A DNA stretch of 64,000 nt from CAVYPR01 sp963770505 (lineage in GTDB: Bacteria; Actinomycetota; Acidimicrobiia; Acidimicrobiales; RAAP-2), in contig CAVYPR010000006.1 in NCBI GenBank assembly GCA_963770505.1, positions 930,001-994,000 on the forward strand, in the 5' to 3' direction. The notes below the pieces were generated by a model. That model did no database searches and was not told the origin of the DNA. It was given only the letters and a program-made list of their open reading frames with translations. The translations under genes were made by a program, and so were the position numbers. Below are positions 50,570 to 61,167 of the stretch, in pieces. The first letter of the stretch is position 1; every line of letters begins with the position of its first letter.

Positions 50570-53068
50570 ATGGCACCACGGCGGACCAAGAACCCCACCA
50601 GTACCAACGGGAGCTCCGGAGGCGGGCCCCCCGCCGACGACGGCGCGGTGCTGGGCTTCATCGAGCCCATCGAGATCCAAGAGGAGATGGAGCGCTCGTT
50701 CCTCGAGTACTCCATGTCGGTCATCGTCTCGCGGGCCCTGCCCGACGTGCGCGACGGGCTCAAGCCGGTGCACCGGCGGATCCTCTACTCGATGTTCGAC
50801 CAGAACCTGCGGCCCGACCGCCCGCACGTGAAGTGCGCGGCGGTGGTCGGCGAGGTGATGGGCACCTACCACCCCCACGGCGACTCGGCCATCTACGACG
50901 CCCTGGTCCGCATGGTGCAGGACTTCAGCCTCCGCCACCCCCTTATCGACGGCCACGGCAACTTCGGCGGGACGGGCCCCGACGAGGGTCCGGCGGCCAT
51001 GCGCTACACCGAGTGCCGGCTCCAGTCGCTCGCCCTCGACCTCATGGCCGGCATCGACGAGGAGACCGTCGACTTCGTCCCGAACTACTCCAACAGCACC
51101 GAGGAGCCGACGGTCCTGCCCTCGCGCTTCCCCAACCTGCTGGTGAACGGCTCGCAGGGGATCGCCGTGGGGATGGCCACCAACATCCCGCCGCACAACC
51201 TGGGGGAGGTGATCGACGCCACGGTGCACCTGCTCGAGCACCCCGACGCCACCCCCGACCACCTCATGGAGTTCGTGAAGGGCCCGGACTTCCCCACCGG
51301 CGCCCAGATCCTCGGCCGCCAGGGCATCCTCGACGCCTACCGCACCGGCCGGGGCTCGGTGAAGATGAGGGCGGTCGCCGAGATCGAGGAGGGCCGCGAG
51401 GCCACCCGGATCGTGGTCACCGAGCTCCCTTACCAGACCTCGGTCGAGGTGGTCGAGCAGAAGATCCACGACCTGGTGAAGGCGGGCGACCTCGACGGGA
51501 TCGCCGACATCCAGAACGACTCGGCCGGCCGCAAGCACCGCCTGGTCATCCGCCTGAAGCGCGACGCCAACGCCAACGTGGTGCTGAACAAGCTCTTCAA
51601 GCACACCCCGCTGCAGACCAGCTTCGGGGTGAACACCCTGGCCCTGGTGGACGGGGTGCCCCGGACCCTCAACCTGGCCCAGGTGCTCACCCACTACGTG
51701 GCCCACCAGGTCGAGGTGGTCACCCGGCGTAGTGAGTTCCGCCTGCGCAAGGCGCAGGCCCGGGCGCACATCGTCGAAGGGCTGCTGCGGGCCATCGACA
51801 TGCTCGACGCGGTCATCGCCGCCATCCGGGGGTCCGACGACCGGCCGGCGGCCAGGGCGGCCCTCATGGCCGCACCCTTCTCCTTCAGCGAGGAGCAGGC
51901 CAACCACATCTTGGACATGACGCTGGGCCGGCTCACCCGCCTGGGGCGCACCGAGCTCGAAGAGGAGATGGCCGAGCTGCGCCAGACGATCGCCGAGCTG
52001 CAGTCGACCCTGGCCGACCCGGCCAAACTGCGCGCGGTGATCGCCAGCGAGATGACGGCCATCCGCGACAAGTTCGCCGACCCCCGGCGGACCCTCATCA
52101 CCCACGACCCGGGCGAGCTGGGGGTCGAGGACCTGGTCGACGACGAGGACATCGTGGTGACCATGACGTCGGCCGGCTACATCAAGTCGGTGTCGGCCGA
52201 CGCCTTCCGCACCCAGGGGCGCGGGGGGCGGGGCGTCCAGGGGGCGCGCCTCAAGGAGGAGGACCTCGTCACGAACGTGGTGCACACCACGACCCTGTCC
52301 TACCTGCTGCTCTTCTCCAACCGCGGGCGCGTCTACCGCCTGCGGGGCCACGAGATCCCGATGAAGGAGCGCACCGCCCGGGGCACCGCCCTGGTCAACC
52401 TGCTGCCGCTCGAGGCCGGCGAGACGGTGCAGGCCATCGTGGAGACCCGGGACTTCCCGGCCGACCACTACCTGGTCTTCGCCACCGCCCGGGGACAGGT
52501 CAAGAAGACCGCCTTTAGCGAGTACGACAAGTCACGGCGCGAGGGGTTCATCGCCATCAACCTGCGCGACGGCGACGAGCTGGTGCGGGTGGTGGCCACC
52601 AGCGGGGACGACGACCTCTTCGAGGTCACCCGCAAGGGGATGACCATCCGCTTCTCGGAGAACGACGTGCGGGCCATGGGGCGCGACGCGGCAGGCGTGC
52701 GGGGCATCCGGCTGCGCGAGGACGACGAGGTGGTCTCCTTGGACGTGGCCCGCGACGACACCGACATCCTGCTCGTGACCGACGCCGGCTACGGAAAGCG
52801 CACCAAGCTCGAGCGGTTCAACCGCCAGGCCCGGGGCGGCCAGGGCGTCCGGGGCATCCGGCTCACGGCCAAGCGGGGCCGGGTGGTGGCCGCCTTCATG
52901 GTGGCCCTCGACGGCGAGATCCTGCTGGTGTCGTCGGGCGGGGTGGTGATCCGCACGGCCGTGCGCGAGATCGCCTCCCAGGGACGCGACGCCACCGGGG
53001 TCCGGGTGATGAACCTCGACGAGGGCCAGGCCGTGGCCGCGGTGGCCGGGGTCTCGGGCTCCGAGTAG
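50570..53068 (+). CDS. gyrA: DNA gyrase subunit A
   Basis: 832 residues. EEMERSFLEYSMSVIVSRALPDVRDGLKPVHRRILYSM opens the breakage-reunion domain; catalytic Tyr146 is in AAMRYTECRL. The quinolone pocket reads HPHGDSAIYD, with the wild-type Ser106 and Asp110. The C-terminal beta-pinwheel includes QGRGGRGVQG, matching the GyrA box. Introduces negative supercoils with GyrB. ATG 50570 is 14 bases after gyrB. No intein is present. Confidence 0.96.
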   Translation: MAPRRTKNPTSTNGSSGGGPPADDGAVLGFIEPIEIQEEMERSFLEYSMSVIVSRALPDVRDGLKPVHRRILYSMFDQNLRPDRPHVKCAAVVGEVMGTYHPHGDSAIYDALVRMVQDFSLRHPLIDGHGNFGGTGPDEGPAAMRYTECRLQSLALDLMAGIDEETVDFVPNYSNSTEEPTVLPSRFPNLLVNGSQGIAVGMATNIPPHNLGEVIDATVHLLEHPDATPDHLMEFVKGPDFPTGAQILGRQGILDAYRTGRGSVKMRAVAEIEEGREATRIVVTELPYQTSVEVVEQKIHDLVKAGDLDGIADIQNDSAGRKHRLVIRLKRDANANVVLNKLFKHTPLQTSFGVNTLALVDGVPRTLNLAQVLTHYVAHQVEVVTRRSEFRLRKAQARAHIVEGLLRAIDMLDAVIAAIRGSDDRPAARAALMAAPFSFSEEQANHILDMTLGRLTRLGRTELEEEMAELRQTIAELQSTLADPAKLRAVIASEMTAIRDKFADPRRTLITHDPGELGVEDLVDDEDIVVTMTSAGYIKSVSADAFRTQGRGGRGVQGARLKEEDLVTNVVHTTTLSYLLLFSNRGRVYRLRGHEIPMKERTARGTALVNLLPLEAGETVQAIVETRDFPADHYLVFATARGQVKKTAFSEYDKSRREGFIAINLRDGDELVRVVATSGDDDLFEVTRKGMTIRFSENDVRAMGRDAAGVRGIRLREDDEVVSLDVARDDTDILLVTDAGYGKRTKLERFNRQARGGQGVRGIRLTAKRGRVVAAFMVALDGEILLVSSGGVVIRTAVREIASQGRDATGVRVMNLDEGQAVAAVAGVSGSE

Positions 53069-53072
53069 GCCC

Positions 53073-54242
53073 TCAGGTCGCTCCCGAGATCGTCATCGTG
53101 TAGGGGGCGGCGGGGGGGACGTAGGTACCGAGGGCGTGGAGCCCTGTGGCCACCACCACGTGGGCGGAGACCGAGCCGACCTCGACCTGCAGCGAGCCGT
53201 CCACCCGGAACACCTGGGTCTGGCCGGGCGCCAGCACGCCGCTGAAGGCCGGCGCGGCCTGGCCGGACTGGGTGGCCTGCACCCAGGAGGACCCGCCTGT
53301 GGCCTTCACCGTGACCTGGAAGCTGGTCGAGTGGACGGTCAGGTTGGCGGCGTTGGGCGACGTGGTGGTGACGGTCAGGGTCTGGGAGGGGGCGCCGGTT
53401 GTGTGGTGGCCGTGGCTCCCCGAGGCGGACGCGGCGGTGGTCGGGGTGGTGGGGGCCTGGGTGACCCCGATGTCGCTCAGCCAGCGGGGCTCGTAGCGGT
53501 GGACCAGCAGGGCGCCGACGCCCAGCACGACGGCGACGGCCAGGACGCCGATCGCCACCGAGAGCGCGGCGGTCGACGGACGGGCCTTGGACCCGCGCGT
53601 CGCCTGGGGTCGCACGGCCGGGATGACCCCGGTGTTGGGCACCGCGTGCACCGGGGCGGTCGCCGAGGGGGCCCTCCCGCTGGGCACCGCGTGCACCGGG
53701 GCGGTCGCCGAGGGGGGCCTCGCACTGGGCACCGCGTGCACCTGGGCGGTGGTCGAGGGGACCCCGGTCGGATGGGGTGTCACGTGGACCGGGCTCTCCA
53801 CCCTGGTGACCGAGCTCACCGGCACCGTGCCGGTCGGGGCCGACGGTGGTCCGACCGCCACGGCGGTCGTGGCGGCCACGGCCGCCGGGGCGACGGCGGC
53901 GACCGGTCGCGGCGCCACCGGGACCACCGGGGGGGCGGCGGTCGGCGACGGCCAGTGGTCCACCACGGCCAGGACGAAGCGGTCGCCGGGCAGGCCGAGG
54001 AAGTCGGCGTAGCGCCGGAGGGTCTGGAGCACCACCACCCGGTCGGGGATGCGGTCGACCGTGCCGGTCTCGAGGGCCTCGAGCTGGTGCAGGTTGAGCC
54101 CGGTCCGGGCGGCGACGTCCTCGAGATGGAGCCCCTGGCGGGTCCGGGCCCGCCGCAGGAGGCGGCCGACCTCGGGCACGGACGAGGGGGTCCCGGTCGT
54201 CGCGTCGCCTCGCCGGTTGCCGCCGTCGTGACGCCGGGTCAC
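53073..54242 (-). CDS. RodZ-like membrane protein: HTH, TM and C-terminal DUF4115 domain
   Basis: 389 residues; GTG 54242 follows AGGAGGGAG. An HTH_25 at residues ~25-95 (VGRLLRRARTRQGLHLEDVAARTGLNLHQLEALETG, DRVVVLQTLRRYADFLGL) is like RodZ, which links MreB to the wall in rods. A long Pro/Val/Ala linker with tandem repeats follows, then one membrane helix (LSVAIGVLAVAVVLGVGALLV) and an extracytoplasmic beta domain (SSWVQATQSGQAAPAFSGVLAPGQTQVF) matching DUF4115. It converges with gyrA, with four bases between the stops. Whether MreB is present is not visible here. Confidence 0.8.
   Translation of the reverse strand: MTRRHDGGNRRGDATTGTPSSVPEVGRLLRRARTRQGLHLEDVAARTGLNLHQLEALETGTVDRIPDRVVVLQTLRRYADFLGLPGDRFVLAVVDHWPSPTAAPPVVPVAPRPVAAVAPAAVAATTAVAVGPPSAPTGTVPVSSVTRVESPVHVTPHPTGVPSTTAQVHAVPSARPPSATAPVHAVPSGRAPSATAPVHAVPNTGVIPAVRPQATRGSKARPSTAALSVAIGVLAVAVVLGVGALLVHRYEPRWLSDIGVTQAPTTPTTAASASGSHGHHTTGAPSQTLTVTTTSPNAANLTVHSTSFQVTVKATGGSSWVQATQSGQAAPAFSGVLAPGQTQVFRVDGSLQVEVGSVSAHVVVATGLHALGTYVPPAAPYTMTISGAT
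53637..53771 (-). repeat. Tandem 45-bp repeats within the RodZ-like gene
   Basis: Three in-frame units starting at about 53637, 53682 and 53727, 45 bases each, encode PSATAPVHAVPSxR-type repeats of the linker before the membrane helix. The first two units are nearly identical in DNA; the third has drifted. Recent slippage expansion or contraction is likely. Confidence 0.8.
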
Positions 54243-54373
54243 CGCATGCTCCCTCCTGTTCCGAGCCGCCAGCCTACCTCAGGGCCTTCTTCCAGGTGGT
54301 GGGTGGTAAGGCAACGGGCCACAGGTTCTCTACAGCTTCGGACGACAGGATGCGTGCCGGGAGGTGCGACGAC

Positions 54374-55107
<734 letters not shown>

Positions 55108-55111
<4 letters not shown>

Positions 55112-56700
55112 CCCTCCGGGCGCGCCTGGCGCTCGTCCTGGTGGGGGTGGTCGCCGCCGGGTTGTTCATCTCCGACGTGGTCGTCTACGCCCAGCTCCGG
55201 TCGTTCCTGGTCTCCCGCCTCGATCCCGAGCTGACCAGCGCGGCCTACCCGGTGTCGCGGGCGCTCGTGTGCAACGGGGACCTGCCGCGGCCGCCGGGGG
55301 CGCGGGCCTGCTCGGGCCGCGACGTGCCCAACCGGGCCTTTCCCCCCTTCGGGGGCAGCGCCGTCCCCGGCGCCACCCGCGACAGCGCCTTCCCGACCGG
55401 CACGGTCGGCGAGCTGGTGACCCCCCGGGGCCAGGTGCAGGGGCGGCCCCTGCCCTTCCTCTACGGCGGCCCCGCCCCGGCCCCGCCGGTCCTGCCCCGG
55501 CCGCTGCCGACGACCTCGGAGCGCTCGCCCGCCTACTTCGACGCCTCGAGCGCCGGCGGCGGGGTGGCCTACCGCGTGCTGGTGCGGCCGCTCGGGGCGG
55601 GCGGCCTCTACCTGGTAGTGGCCATCCCCCTCACCGACGCCAACCAGACCCTCGGGCGGCTGGCGCTGGTGATGGTCCTGGTCAGCCTGGTCGTGCTGAT
55701 CGGGCTGAGCGCGCTCGCCTGGTGGATCGTGCGGCGCGGGCTCGAGCCCCTCGAGGACATGGCCGCCACCGCCGGGGCCATCGCCGGCGGGGACCTCGGG
55801 CGACGGGTCACCCCGGCCGACGGGCGGACCGAGGTGGGGCGGCTGGGCCTGGCCCTCAACTCGATGCTGGGGGAGATCGAGGCGGCCTTCGCCGCCCGCA
55901 CGGCGTCAGAGGGACGGCTGCGGCGGTTTCTGGCCGACGCCTCCCACGAGCTGCGCACGCCGCTCACCTCGATCCGGGGCTACGCCGAGATCTTCGACCT
56001 GGGGGCCAGCGAGCGGCCCGAGGACCTGGCCACCTCCATGCACCACATCCGCGAGGAGGCGGACCGGATGAGCGTGCTCGTCGACGACCTCTTGGTGCTG
56101 GCCCGGCTCGACCGGGAACGGCCCCTCGACCTGGGCCGGATGGACCTGGTGAGCGTGGCCCAGCGCGCCGTCGCCGCGGCCAGCGCCTCGGCCCCGGACC
56201 ACCCGGTCTCGCTCACGGCCCCGGCCGCGCTGGAGATGGTGGGCGACGCCGCCCGCCTCCGTCAGGTCGTGGACAACCTGCTGGTGAACGCGGTGCGCCA
56301 CTCGCCCGAGGGCGGCGAGGTCGCCGTCGGGGTGGAGGCCTCGGGGACAGAGGTCGTCGTCGAGGTGGCCGATCACGGCCCGGGGGTGCCGCCCGCCGAG
56401 GCGGCGCGGATCTTCGAGCCGTTCTTCCGGGCCGACACGTCCCGGGCCCGCAGCACCGGCGGCGCCGGCCTGGGCCTGGCCATCGTGGCGGCGATCGCCC
56501 GGGCCCACGGGGGCACGGTCGGGGTGCGGCCGAACGAGGGCGGGGGGGCCTGTTTCTGGGTGCGGGTGCCGATGCACCCGGCGGCGGCCGGCGTCCCGAC
56601 GGGGCCACCGGCGGACACTCCCCACGACCTGGTCGGGGCGGATCCGGGGCGGCCGACGACGGCGGTCGCCCGACCCGCCGGAGGTGTCGGGGGCACGTAG
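55108..56700 (+). CDS. Sensor histidine kinase
   Basis: 530 residues. Two membrane helices (ARLALVLVGVVAAGLFISDVVVY; LALVMVLVSLVVLIGLSALAWWIV) enclose a ~135-residue extracytoplasmic sensor with a Cys pair (ALVCNGDLPRPPGARACSG) and Pro-rich stretches. HAMP, then His280 in FLADASHELRTPLTSIRGYAE, and the ATPase with VVDNLLVNAVRHSPEGG, EVADHGPGVP and TGGAGLGLAIV. It should phosphorylate the coupled regulator. The signal is unknown; a disulfide in the sensor could be redox-responsive, and a thiol-oxidoreductase gene follows. Confidence 0.9.
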
Positions 56701-56925
56701 GGGCCGCGGCGGCTGTGCGCGCTTGCAGTCGGTCTGCGCATAAGGTGGGAGTCGTTCCGCAACCGGGGCACCGTCCGCCCGGCCACCGGGGGCAGTGCTC
56801 GCTTGGCGGCGGAGGGCAGATCCCACCCTGCCGTCCGTTCTCCTTCGGGCTCTGCCCCCGGCGGCCGGGCGGGCCCCGGTGGGGGCGACGTCCGGTGCGG
56901 GACGCCCCTCTGGGAGAATCGGGCG

Positions 56926-58614
56926 GTGCTCCTGCTGCTGGGCGTCGGCTTCCTCGGCGGCCTGATCACCGCCCTCTCGCCCTGCATCATCCCGGTCCTG
57001 CCGGTCATCGCCGCCGGGGGGTCGACCGGGGGCGGGCCGGGGAGGCCCTTCGCCATCATCGGGGGGATGGTGGCCAGCTTCACCGCCTTCACCCTGGCCG
57101 GCGGGGAGCTGCTCAGCCTGCTGCACCTCCCCCAGGACCTCTTGCGGGACCTCGGCATCGCCCTGCTCTTCGTGCTGGCCGCCGGGCTCATGGTGCCGGC
57201 GCTGGGGGACCTCCTGGAGCGGCCCTTCGCGCGCCTGGGCGCGCCGACCGCCGGCGGGTTCGCCGGGGGGACGGCCAATGGCGCCGTGCTGGGGGCGAGC
57301 CTGGGGCTGGTCTTCGTGCCCTGTGCCGGCCCGGTGCTGGCGGCCATCTCGGCCGTGGCCGCCACCCACCGGGTGGGCCTGACGGCGGTGCTGCTCACCC
57401 TGGCCTACGCCCTGGGCGCGGCGCTGCCGCTCCTGGCGCTGGCCATCGTGGCCCGACGGACCACCACCGGGTGGAAGGCGCTGCGGTCGCGTATGCCGCT
57501 CGTCCGCCGGGTGGCCGGGGTGGTCCTGGCGCTGACGGCGCTGCTCCTCGCCTTCGACCTCACCACCCCGCTCACGGCCGTGCCCGGCTACGCCAGCGCC
57601 ATCGAGGACCACATCGAGCAGGCGCCCGGGGTCGAGAACCAGCTGCGGGACCTGCAGGGGCAGCACGGCCGGGGCTTCTCGTCGGGCCAGACGGCGGCGG
57701 CCGGGGCCCTCCCCGACCTCGGGCGGGCCCCGGCGTTCACCGGGATCGTGCGCTGGCTCAACACCCCCGGCGACCGCCCGCTCACCCTGAGCGGCCTGCG
57801 GGGGAAGGTCGTCCTGGTCGACTTCTGGACCTACTCGTGCATCAACTGCCAGCGCGAGCTGCCCCACGTCGAGGCCTGGTACGCCAAGTACCACCGCTAC
57901 GGCCTGGAGGTGGTCGGGGTGCACACCCCCGAATTCCCCTTCGAGCACGTGGTCTCCAACGTGCAGGCGGCCGTGGGCCGCCTCGGCGTCCGTTTCCCGG
58001 TGGCCATCGACGACAACTACGCGACCTGGAACGCCTACGCGAACGAGTACTGGCCGGCCGAGTACCTGATCGACCAGAACGGCGAGGTGCGTCGCACCGC
58101 CTTCGGCGAGGGGGGCTACCCCACAACCGAGAGCGACATCCGCCTCCTCCTCGAGGCCGGCGGCGCCCGCCACCTCCCGCCGCCGACCGAGCTGGCGGAC
58201 CGCACGCCCACCCAAGAGCTCACCACAGAGACCTACCTCGGCTCCACGCGCTTCGACGGCGAGCGCTACCTCGGCTCGGCGGTGCTCGAGAGCCGCCCGG
58301 CCTCCTACCGCATCGCCGGAGGCCTGCCGTCGGGCGATTTCTCGTTCGGGGGGACGTGGACCCAGCACGCCTGGGAGATCACGGCCGGGCGGGGGGCGCA
58401 GATCGCCCTGTCCTACATGGCCGACGACGTCTACCTGGTGCTGGGGGGCACCGGGGCCGTGTCGGTGTCGGTGAACGGCGTCCACACCAAGACGGTCCAG
58501 GTCTCGGGGGTGCCCGACCTCTACACTCTGGTTTCGTCGGCGTCGTTCCACACCGGCCTGCTCACCCTCTCGGTTTCACCGGGCGTGCAGGCCTACGACT
58601 TCACCTTCGGCTAG
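56926..58614 (+). CDS. dipZ: DipZ-type fusion: CcdA/DsbD membrane domain plus thioredoxin-like domain
   Basis: 562 residues. The N-terminal ~240 residues form the DsbD/CcdA six-helix module with its Cys pair (LSPCIIPVLPV and VFVPCAGPVLAAISA). A TlpA-like domain follows with WTYSCINC (Cys305 and Cys308) and GVHTPEFPFE. The last ~150 residues are a carbohydrate-binding-like beta domain. This domain order is that of mycobacterial DipZ. It relays electrons across the membrane to an extracytoplasmic thioredoxin, for thiol repair or cytochrome c maturation. GTG 56926 has GGGAG nine bases upstream. Confidence 0.88.
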   Translation: MLLLLGVGFLGGLITALSPCIIPVLPVIAAGGSTGGGPGRPFAIIGGMVASFTAFTLAGGELLSLLHLPQDLLRDLGIALLFVLAAGLMVPALGDLLERPFARLGAPTAGGFAGGTANGAVLGASLGLVFVPCAGPVLAAISAVAATHRVGLTAVLLTLAYALGAALPLLALAIVARRTTTGWKALRSRMPLVRRVAGVVLALTALLLAFDLTTPLTAVPGYASAIEDHIEQAPGVENQLRDLQGQHGRGFSSGQTAAAGALPDLGRAPAFTGIVRWLNTPGDRPLTLSGLRGKVVLVDFWTYSCINCQRELPHVEAWYAKYHRYGLEVVGVHTPEFPFEHVVSNVQAAVGRLGVRFPVAIDDNYATWNAYANEYWPAEYLIDQNGEVRRTAFGEGGYPTTESDIRLLLEAGGARHLPPPTELADRTPTQELTTETYLGSTRFDGERYLGSAVLESRPASYRIAGGLPSGDFSFGGTWTQHAWEITAGRGAQIALSYMADDVYLVLGGTGAVSVSVNGVHTKTVQVSGVPDLYTLVSSASFHTGLLTLSVSPGVQAYDFTFG

Positions 58615-58659
58615 GGCCGAGACGGCCCGCACCGCCGCCCCGCCCGGGCCACTGGGATC

Positions 58660-58688
58660 GGGGCCGGGAATCAGCGTGGACCGGCCCC
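58660..58688 (+). terminator. Hairpin downstream of dipZ, possible terminator
   Basis: GGGGCCGG (58660-58667) and CCGGCCCC (58681-58688) pair perfectly around a 13-base loop, 45 bases after the dipZ stop. Only a short AT-rich stretch follows (AATAATTA, about 58696), so intrinsic termination would be weak. It could terminate the two-component/dipZ transcript. Confidence 0.4.
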
Positions 58689-58785
58689 GGTTGGGAATAA
58701 TTACGCCGAGAGCGAGAGGAGACCATCGGGCTCCCGGTGGGCGCTTGGCACGTGCCCGCGGTCCCACGGGACCCAACCTGCGCAG

Positions 58786-59769
58786 ATGACCCTCGTAATC
58801 CTCCTGGCCCTGGCGGCGAGCGTCTTCACCGCCACCTCCTCGGTGGCCCAGCGGATCGCGGCCGCGCCCGCGCCGGCCGAGATGAGCTTCAGCCTGAAGC
58901 TGGTCGGTTTCCTGCTCCATCGCAAGGTGTGGTTCCTGGGCATCCTGTGCATGATCGCCGGCTTCGGGTTCCAGGTGGCCGCCCTGCGCAAGGGCGATCT
59001 CGCCCTGGTCCAACCGGTGATCGCCACCGAGCTGCTCTTCGTCTTCGCCTACCTGGCCCTGCGCGACCGGCACCGGGTGCGGCCCCGGGACTGGCTGGCC
59101 GCGGTGGGGATGGCCATCGCCCTGGGGATCATCTTGTACCTGGCCAACCCCTCGGGCGGTTCCGAGTCCAACGCCACCGCGTGGCACTGGCTGCTCTCGG
59201 GTCTCTCCGTCTTGGCCGCCGTCGTCTTGGTGTGCGCCCTGGCTGTGGTGAGGTTGGGCCGGCACCGGCCCAGCCCCATCCGCAAGGCGGCATTGTTGTC
59301 CGTGGCCGCCGGCATCTCCTGGGGGTTCGTGGCCGCCGTCATCAAGGAACTGAGCTCGCACATCAGCCAGGGCCCGGTCGCGGTCTTCAGCAACTGGTCG
59401 CCCTACGTTCTCCTCTTGACCGGGGCGGTGGCGATGTTCATTCTCTCCAACGCCTTTCAGGCCGGGCCGCTGGCCGTCACCCAACCGGGCCTGACCCTGG
59501 TCGACCCCCTGGTGGCTAGCCTCCTCGGGATCACCATCTTCGGCGAGCACCTCTCCAACGCCCCCTCGCACCTTGCCGCCGAGGCCGTCGCCGCGGTGTT
59601 CTTGGTGGGGAGCGTGATCCTGTTGAGCGGGAGTCCCCTCATCCAGACCGCCGAGTCCGGCGGGATGTCCGAGGATGGTCACGTGCCGGCGTCCGCGGTG
59701 CGGGCCGCCCTGGGTCGAGAGCAGCCTTCGTCCGCCTCCCCCTCGCAGAGCCCCAGCCCCGCCCCCTGA
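58786..59769 (+). CDS. DMT-superfamily (EamA-like) transporter
   Basis: 327 residues, about nine or ten membrane helices beginning TLVILLALAASVFTATSSVAQRIAA. LRKGDLALVQPVIATELLFVF and the related FQAGPLAVTQPGLTLVDPLVASLLGITIFGEHLS form the two repeated DMT halves. Relatives export metabolites or act as magnesium-like transporters (NIPA-type), so substrate is uncertain. The C-terminal tail is Ser/Pro-rich. ATG 58786 without a clear ribosome site. Confidence 0.8.
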   Translation: MTLVILLALAASVFTATSSVAQRIAAAPAPAEMSFSLKLVGFLLHRKVWFLGILCMIAGFGFQVAALRKGDLALVQPVIATELLFVFAYLALRDRHRVRPRDWLAAVGMAIALGIILYLANPSGGSESNATAWHWLLSGLSVLAAVVLVCALAVVRLGRHRPSPIRKAALLSVAAGISWGFVAAVIKELSSHISQGPVAVFSNWSPYVLLLTGAVAMFILSNAFQAGPLAVTQPGLTLVDPLVASLLGITIFGEHLSNAPSHLAAEAVAAVFLVGSVILLSGSPLIQTAESGGMSEDGHVPASAVRAALGREQPSSASPSQSPSPAP

Positions 59770-59844
59770 CCCCGCCCCCTGACCCCGCCACTGGGCCGCC
59801 CAGATGTGGCGGCCGGCCGGGCCAAGGGCCAGACTCGGCGGACC

Positions 59845-61143
59845 ATGACGCGCACGCTCACCCCGCAGGACGCCGCGTCGCTGGTGCGCACGAGGGACGC
59901 GGTGGGGTTCGGGCTCGGCCCGGCCATCCCCGACGCCTTCATGACGGCGCTGGGCGGGCGTGACGACTGGGAGGACCTGGTCCTCGGCGGCGCCCTGCTG
60001 CTCGGCCTCTACGAGGTGCTGGGGCGGCCGGGGGTCAGCTACCGCTGCGGCTTCTACGGCCCCGTCGAGCGCTACTACCTCTCCCAGGGGGCCCGAATCG
60101 ACCACGTGCCGGGCGGGTTCCGCCAGTTCGGGCCGATCCTGGCCAGGTTCTCCCCGCGGGTGATGGTGGTCCAGACGACGCCCCCGGACCGGCACGGGCA
60201 GCTCAACCTGTCCCTGCACTACGGGGCCACCCGGGACGAGCTCCTGCGGGCCGGCCGGGACCCCGAGCGGCTGCTGGTGGTGGAGGTGAACCCCAACCTG
60301 CCACGCACCGGCTGCTTGGAGGGCTACCCGAACACGCTGCCCCTCGACGCGGTGGACGTGGTGGTGGAGGCCGACGGCCAGCCCTTCGCCCTGGCCGAAG
60401 CCGAGCCCACCGAGGTGGACCGGGCCATCGCCGCCCACGCGCTGGCCTTCGTGAGCGACGGGGTCACGCTGCAGACCGGCATCGGCGGTGTGCCCAGCAT
60501 GGTGGCCACCCTGCTGGCCCAGGCCGACGGCGGCGGCTACGGCGTGCATTCGGAGATGTTCACCGACGGCCTCATGCGCCTCCACCTGGCCGGCAAGGTC
60601 ACCAATACGGCCAAGGGCGAGTTCCAGGGGGTGTCGGTCACCACCTTCGCCCTGGGCTCGGCCGACCTCTACCACTGGCTCGACGACAATCCCGAGGTGG
60701 CCTTCCTGCCGGTGGAGGTGGTGAACGACCCGACCGTGATCGGCGGCAACGCCAAGCTGATCTCGATCAACGGGGCCCTGTCGGTCGACCTCTACGGGCA
60801 GATCGTGGCCGACAGCGTGGGCGGCCGGCAGGTCTCGGGGGTGGGGGGCCACGAGGACTTCGTCGCCGGGGCCGAACTGCACCTGGACTCGCGCTCGCTG
60901 GTCTGCCTGCCCTCGACCGTCAGCGTCGGCGGTGAGCTGGTCTCGCGCATCGTGCCCGCCCTGCCCGCGGGGTCGGTGGTCTCCACCCCCCGCCACCACA
61001 CCGGGGTGGTGGTCACCGAGCACGGCTCGGCGGACCTGGTGGGGCTCACCGTCAACGAGCGGGCACGGGCCCTGGCCGACATCGCCCACCCGCAGTTCCG
61101 CGAGGGGTTGCGGGCGGCGGCCGAGGTGCTCGGCCGAGGCTGA
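59845..61143 (+). CDS. Acetyl-CoA hydrolase/CoA-transferase family protein
   Basis: 432 residues. GFGLGPAIPDAFMTALG, VMVVQTTPPDRHGQLNLSLHYGATRDELLRAG and VEVNPNLPRTGCLEGYP lead to LQTGIGGVPSMVATLLAQ and the catalytic Glu237 in GVHSEMFTDGLMRLHLAGKVTN. GGRQVSGVGGHEDFVAGAEL closes the fold. Members include 4-hydroxybutyrate, acetate:succinate and butyryl CoA-transferases; which one applies cannot be read here. ATG 59845 is preferred to the upstream GTG 59806. Convergent with the SDR gene. Confidence 0.88.
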   Translation: MTRTLTPQDAASLVRTRDAVGFGLGPAIPDAFMTALGGRDDWEDLVLGGALLLGLYEVLGRPGVSYRCGFYGPVERYYLSQGARIDHVPGGFRQFGPILARFSPRVMVVQTTPPDRHGQLNLSLHYGATRDELLRAGRDPERLLVVEVNPNLPRTGCLEGYPNTLPLDAVDVVVEADGQPFALAEAEPTEVDRAIAAHALAFVSDGVTLQTGIGGVPSMVATLLAQADGGGYGVHSEMFTDGLMRLHLAGKVTNTAKGEFQGVSVTTFALGSADLYHWLDDNPEVAFLPVEVVNDPTVIGGNAKLISINGALSVDLYGQIVADSVGGRQVSGVGGHEDFVAGAELHLDSRSLVCLPSTVSVGGELVSRIVPALPAGSVVSTPRHHTGVVVTEHGSADLVGLTVNERARALADIAHPQFREGLRAAAEVLGRG

Positions 61144-61167
61144 GCCCGGCCCGGGGAGCGGGCCGGG

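Noticed and set aside
50570..53068. Intein in gyrA, as in some actinobacteria, to explain the LAGLIDADG-like gene
   Set aside because: gyrA, gyrB and dnaB show no insertion at the usual intein sites; the LAGLIDADG-like protein is freestanding.
53069..53072. tRNA-Ile/tRNA-Ala genes expected after gyrA in mycobacteria
   Set aside because: Only four bases separate gyrA from the next gene; no tRNA-like sequence is seen there, nor did I find one elsewhere by eye.
55269..58700. A long plus-strand frame across the histidine kinase and dipZ
   Set aside because: Another-frame shadow of two genes with clear motifs; the translation has no domain.
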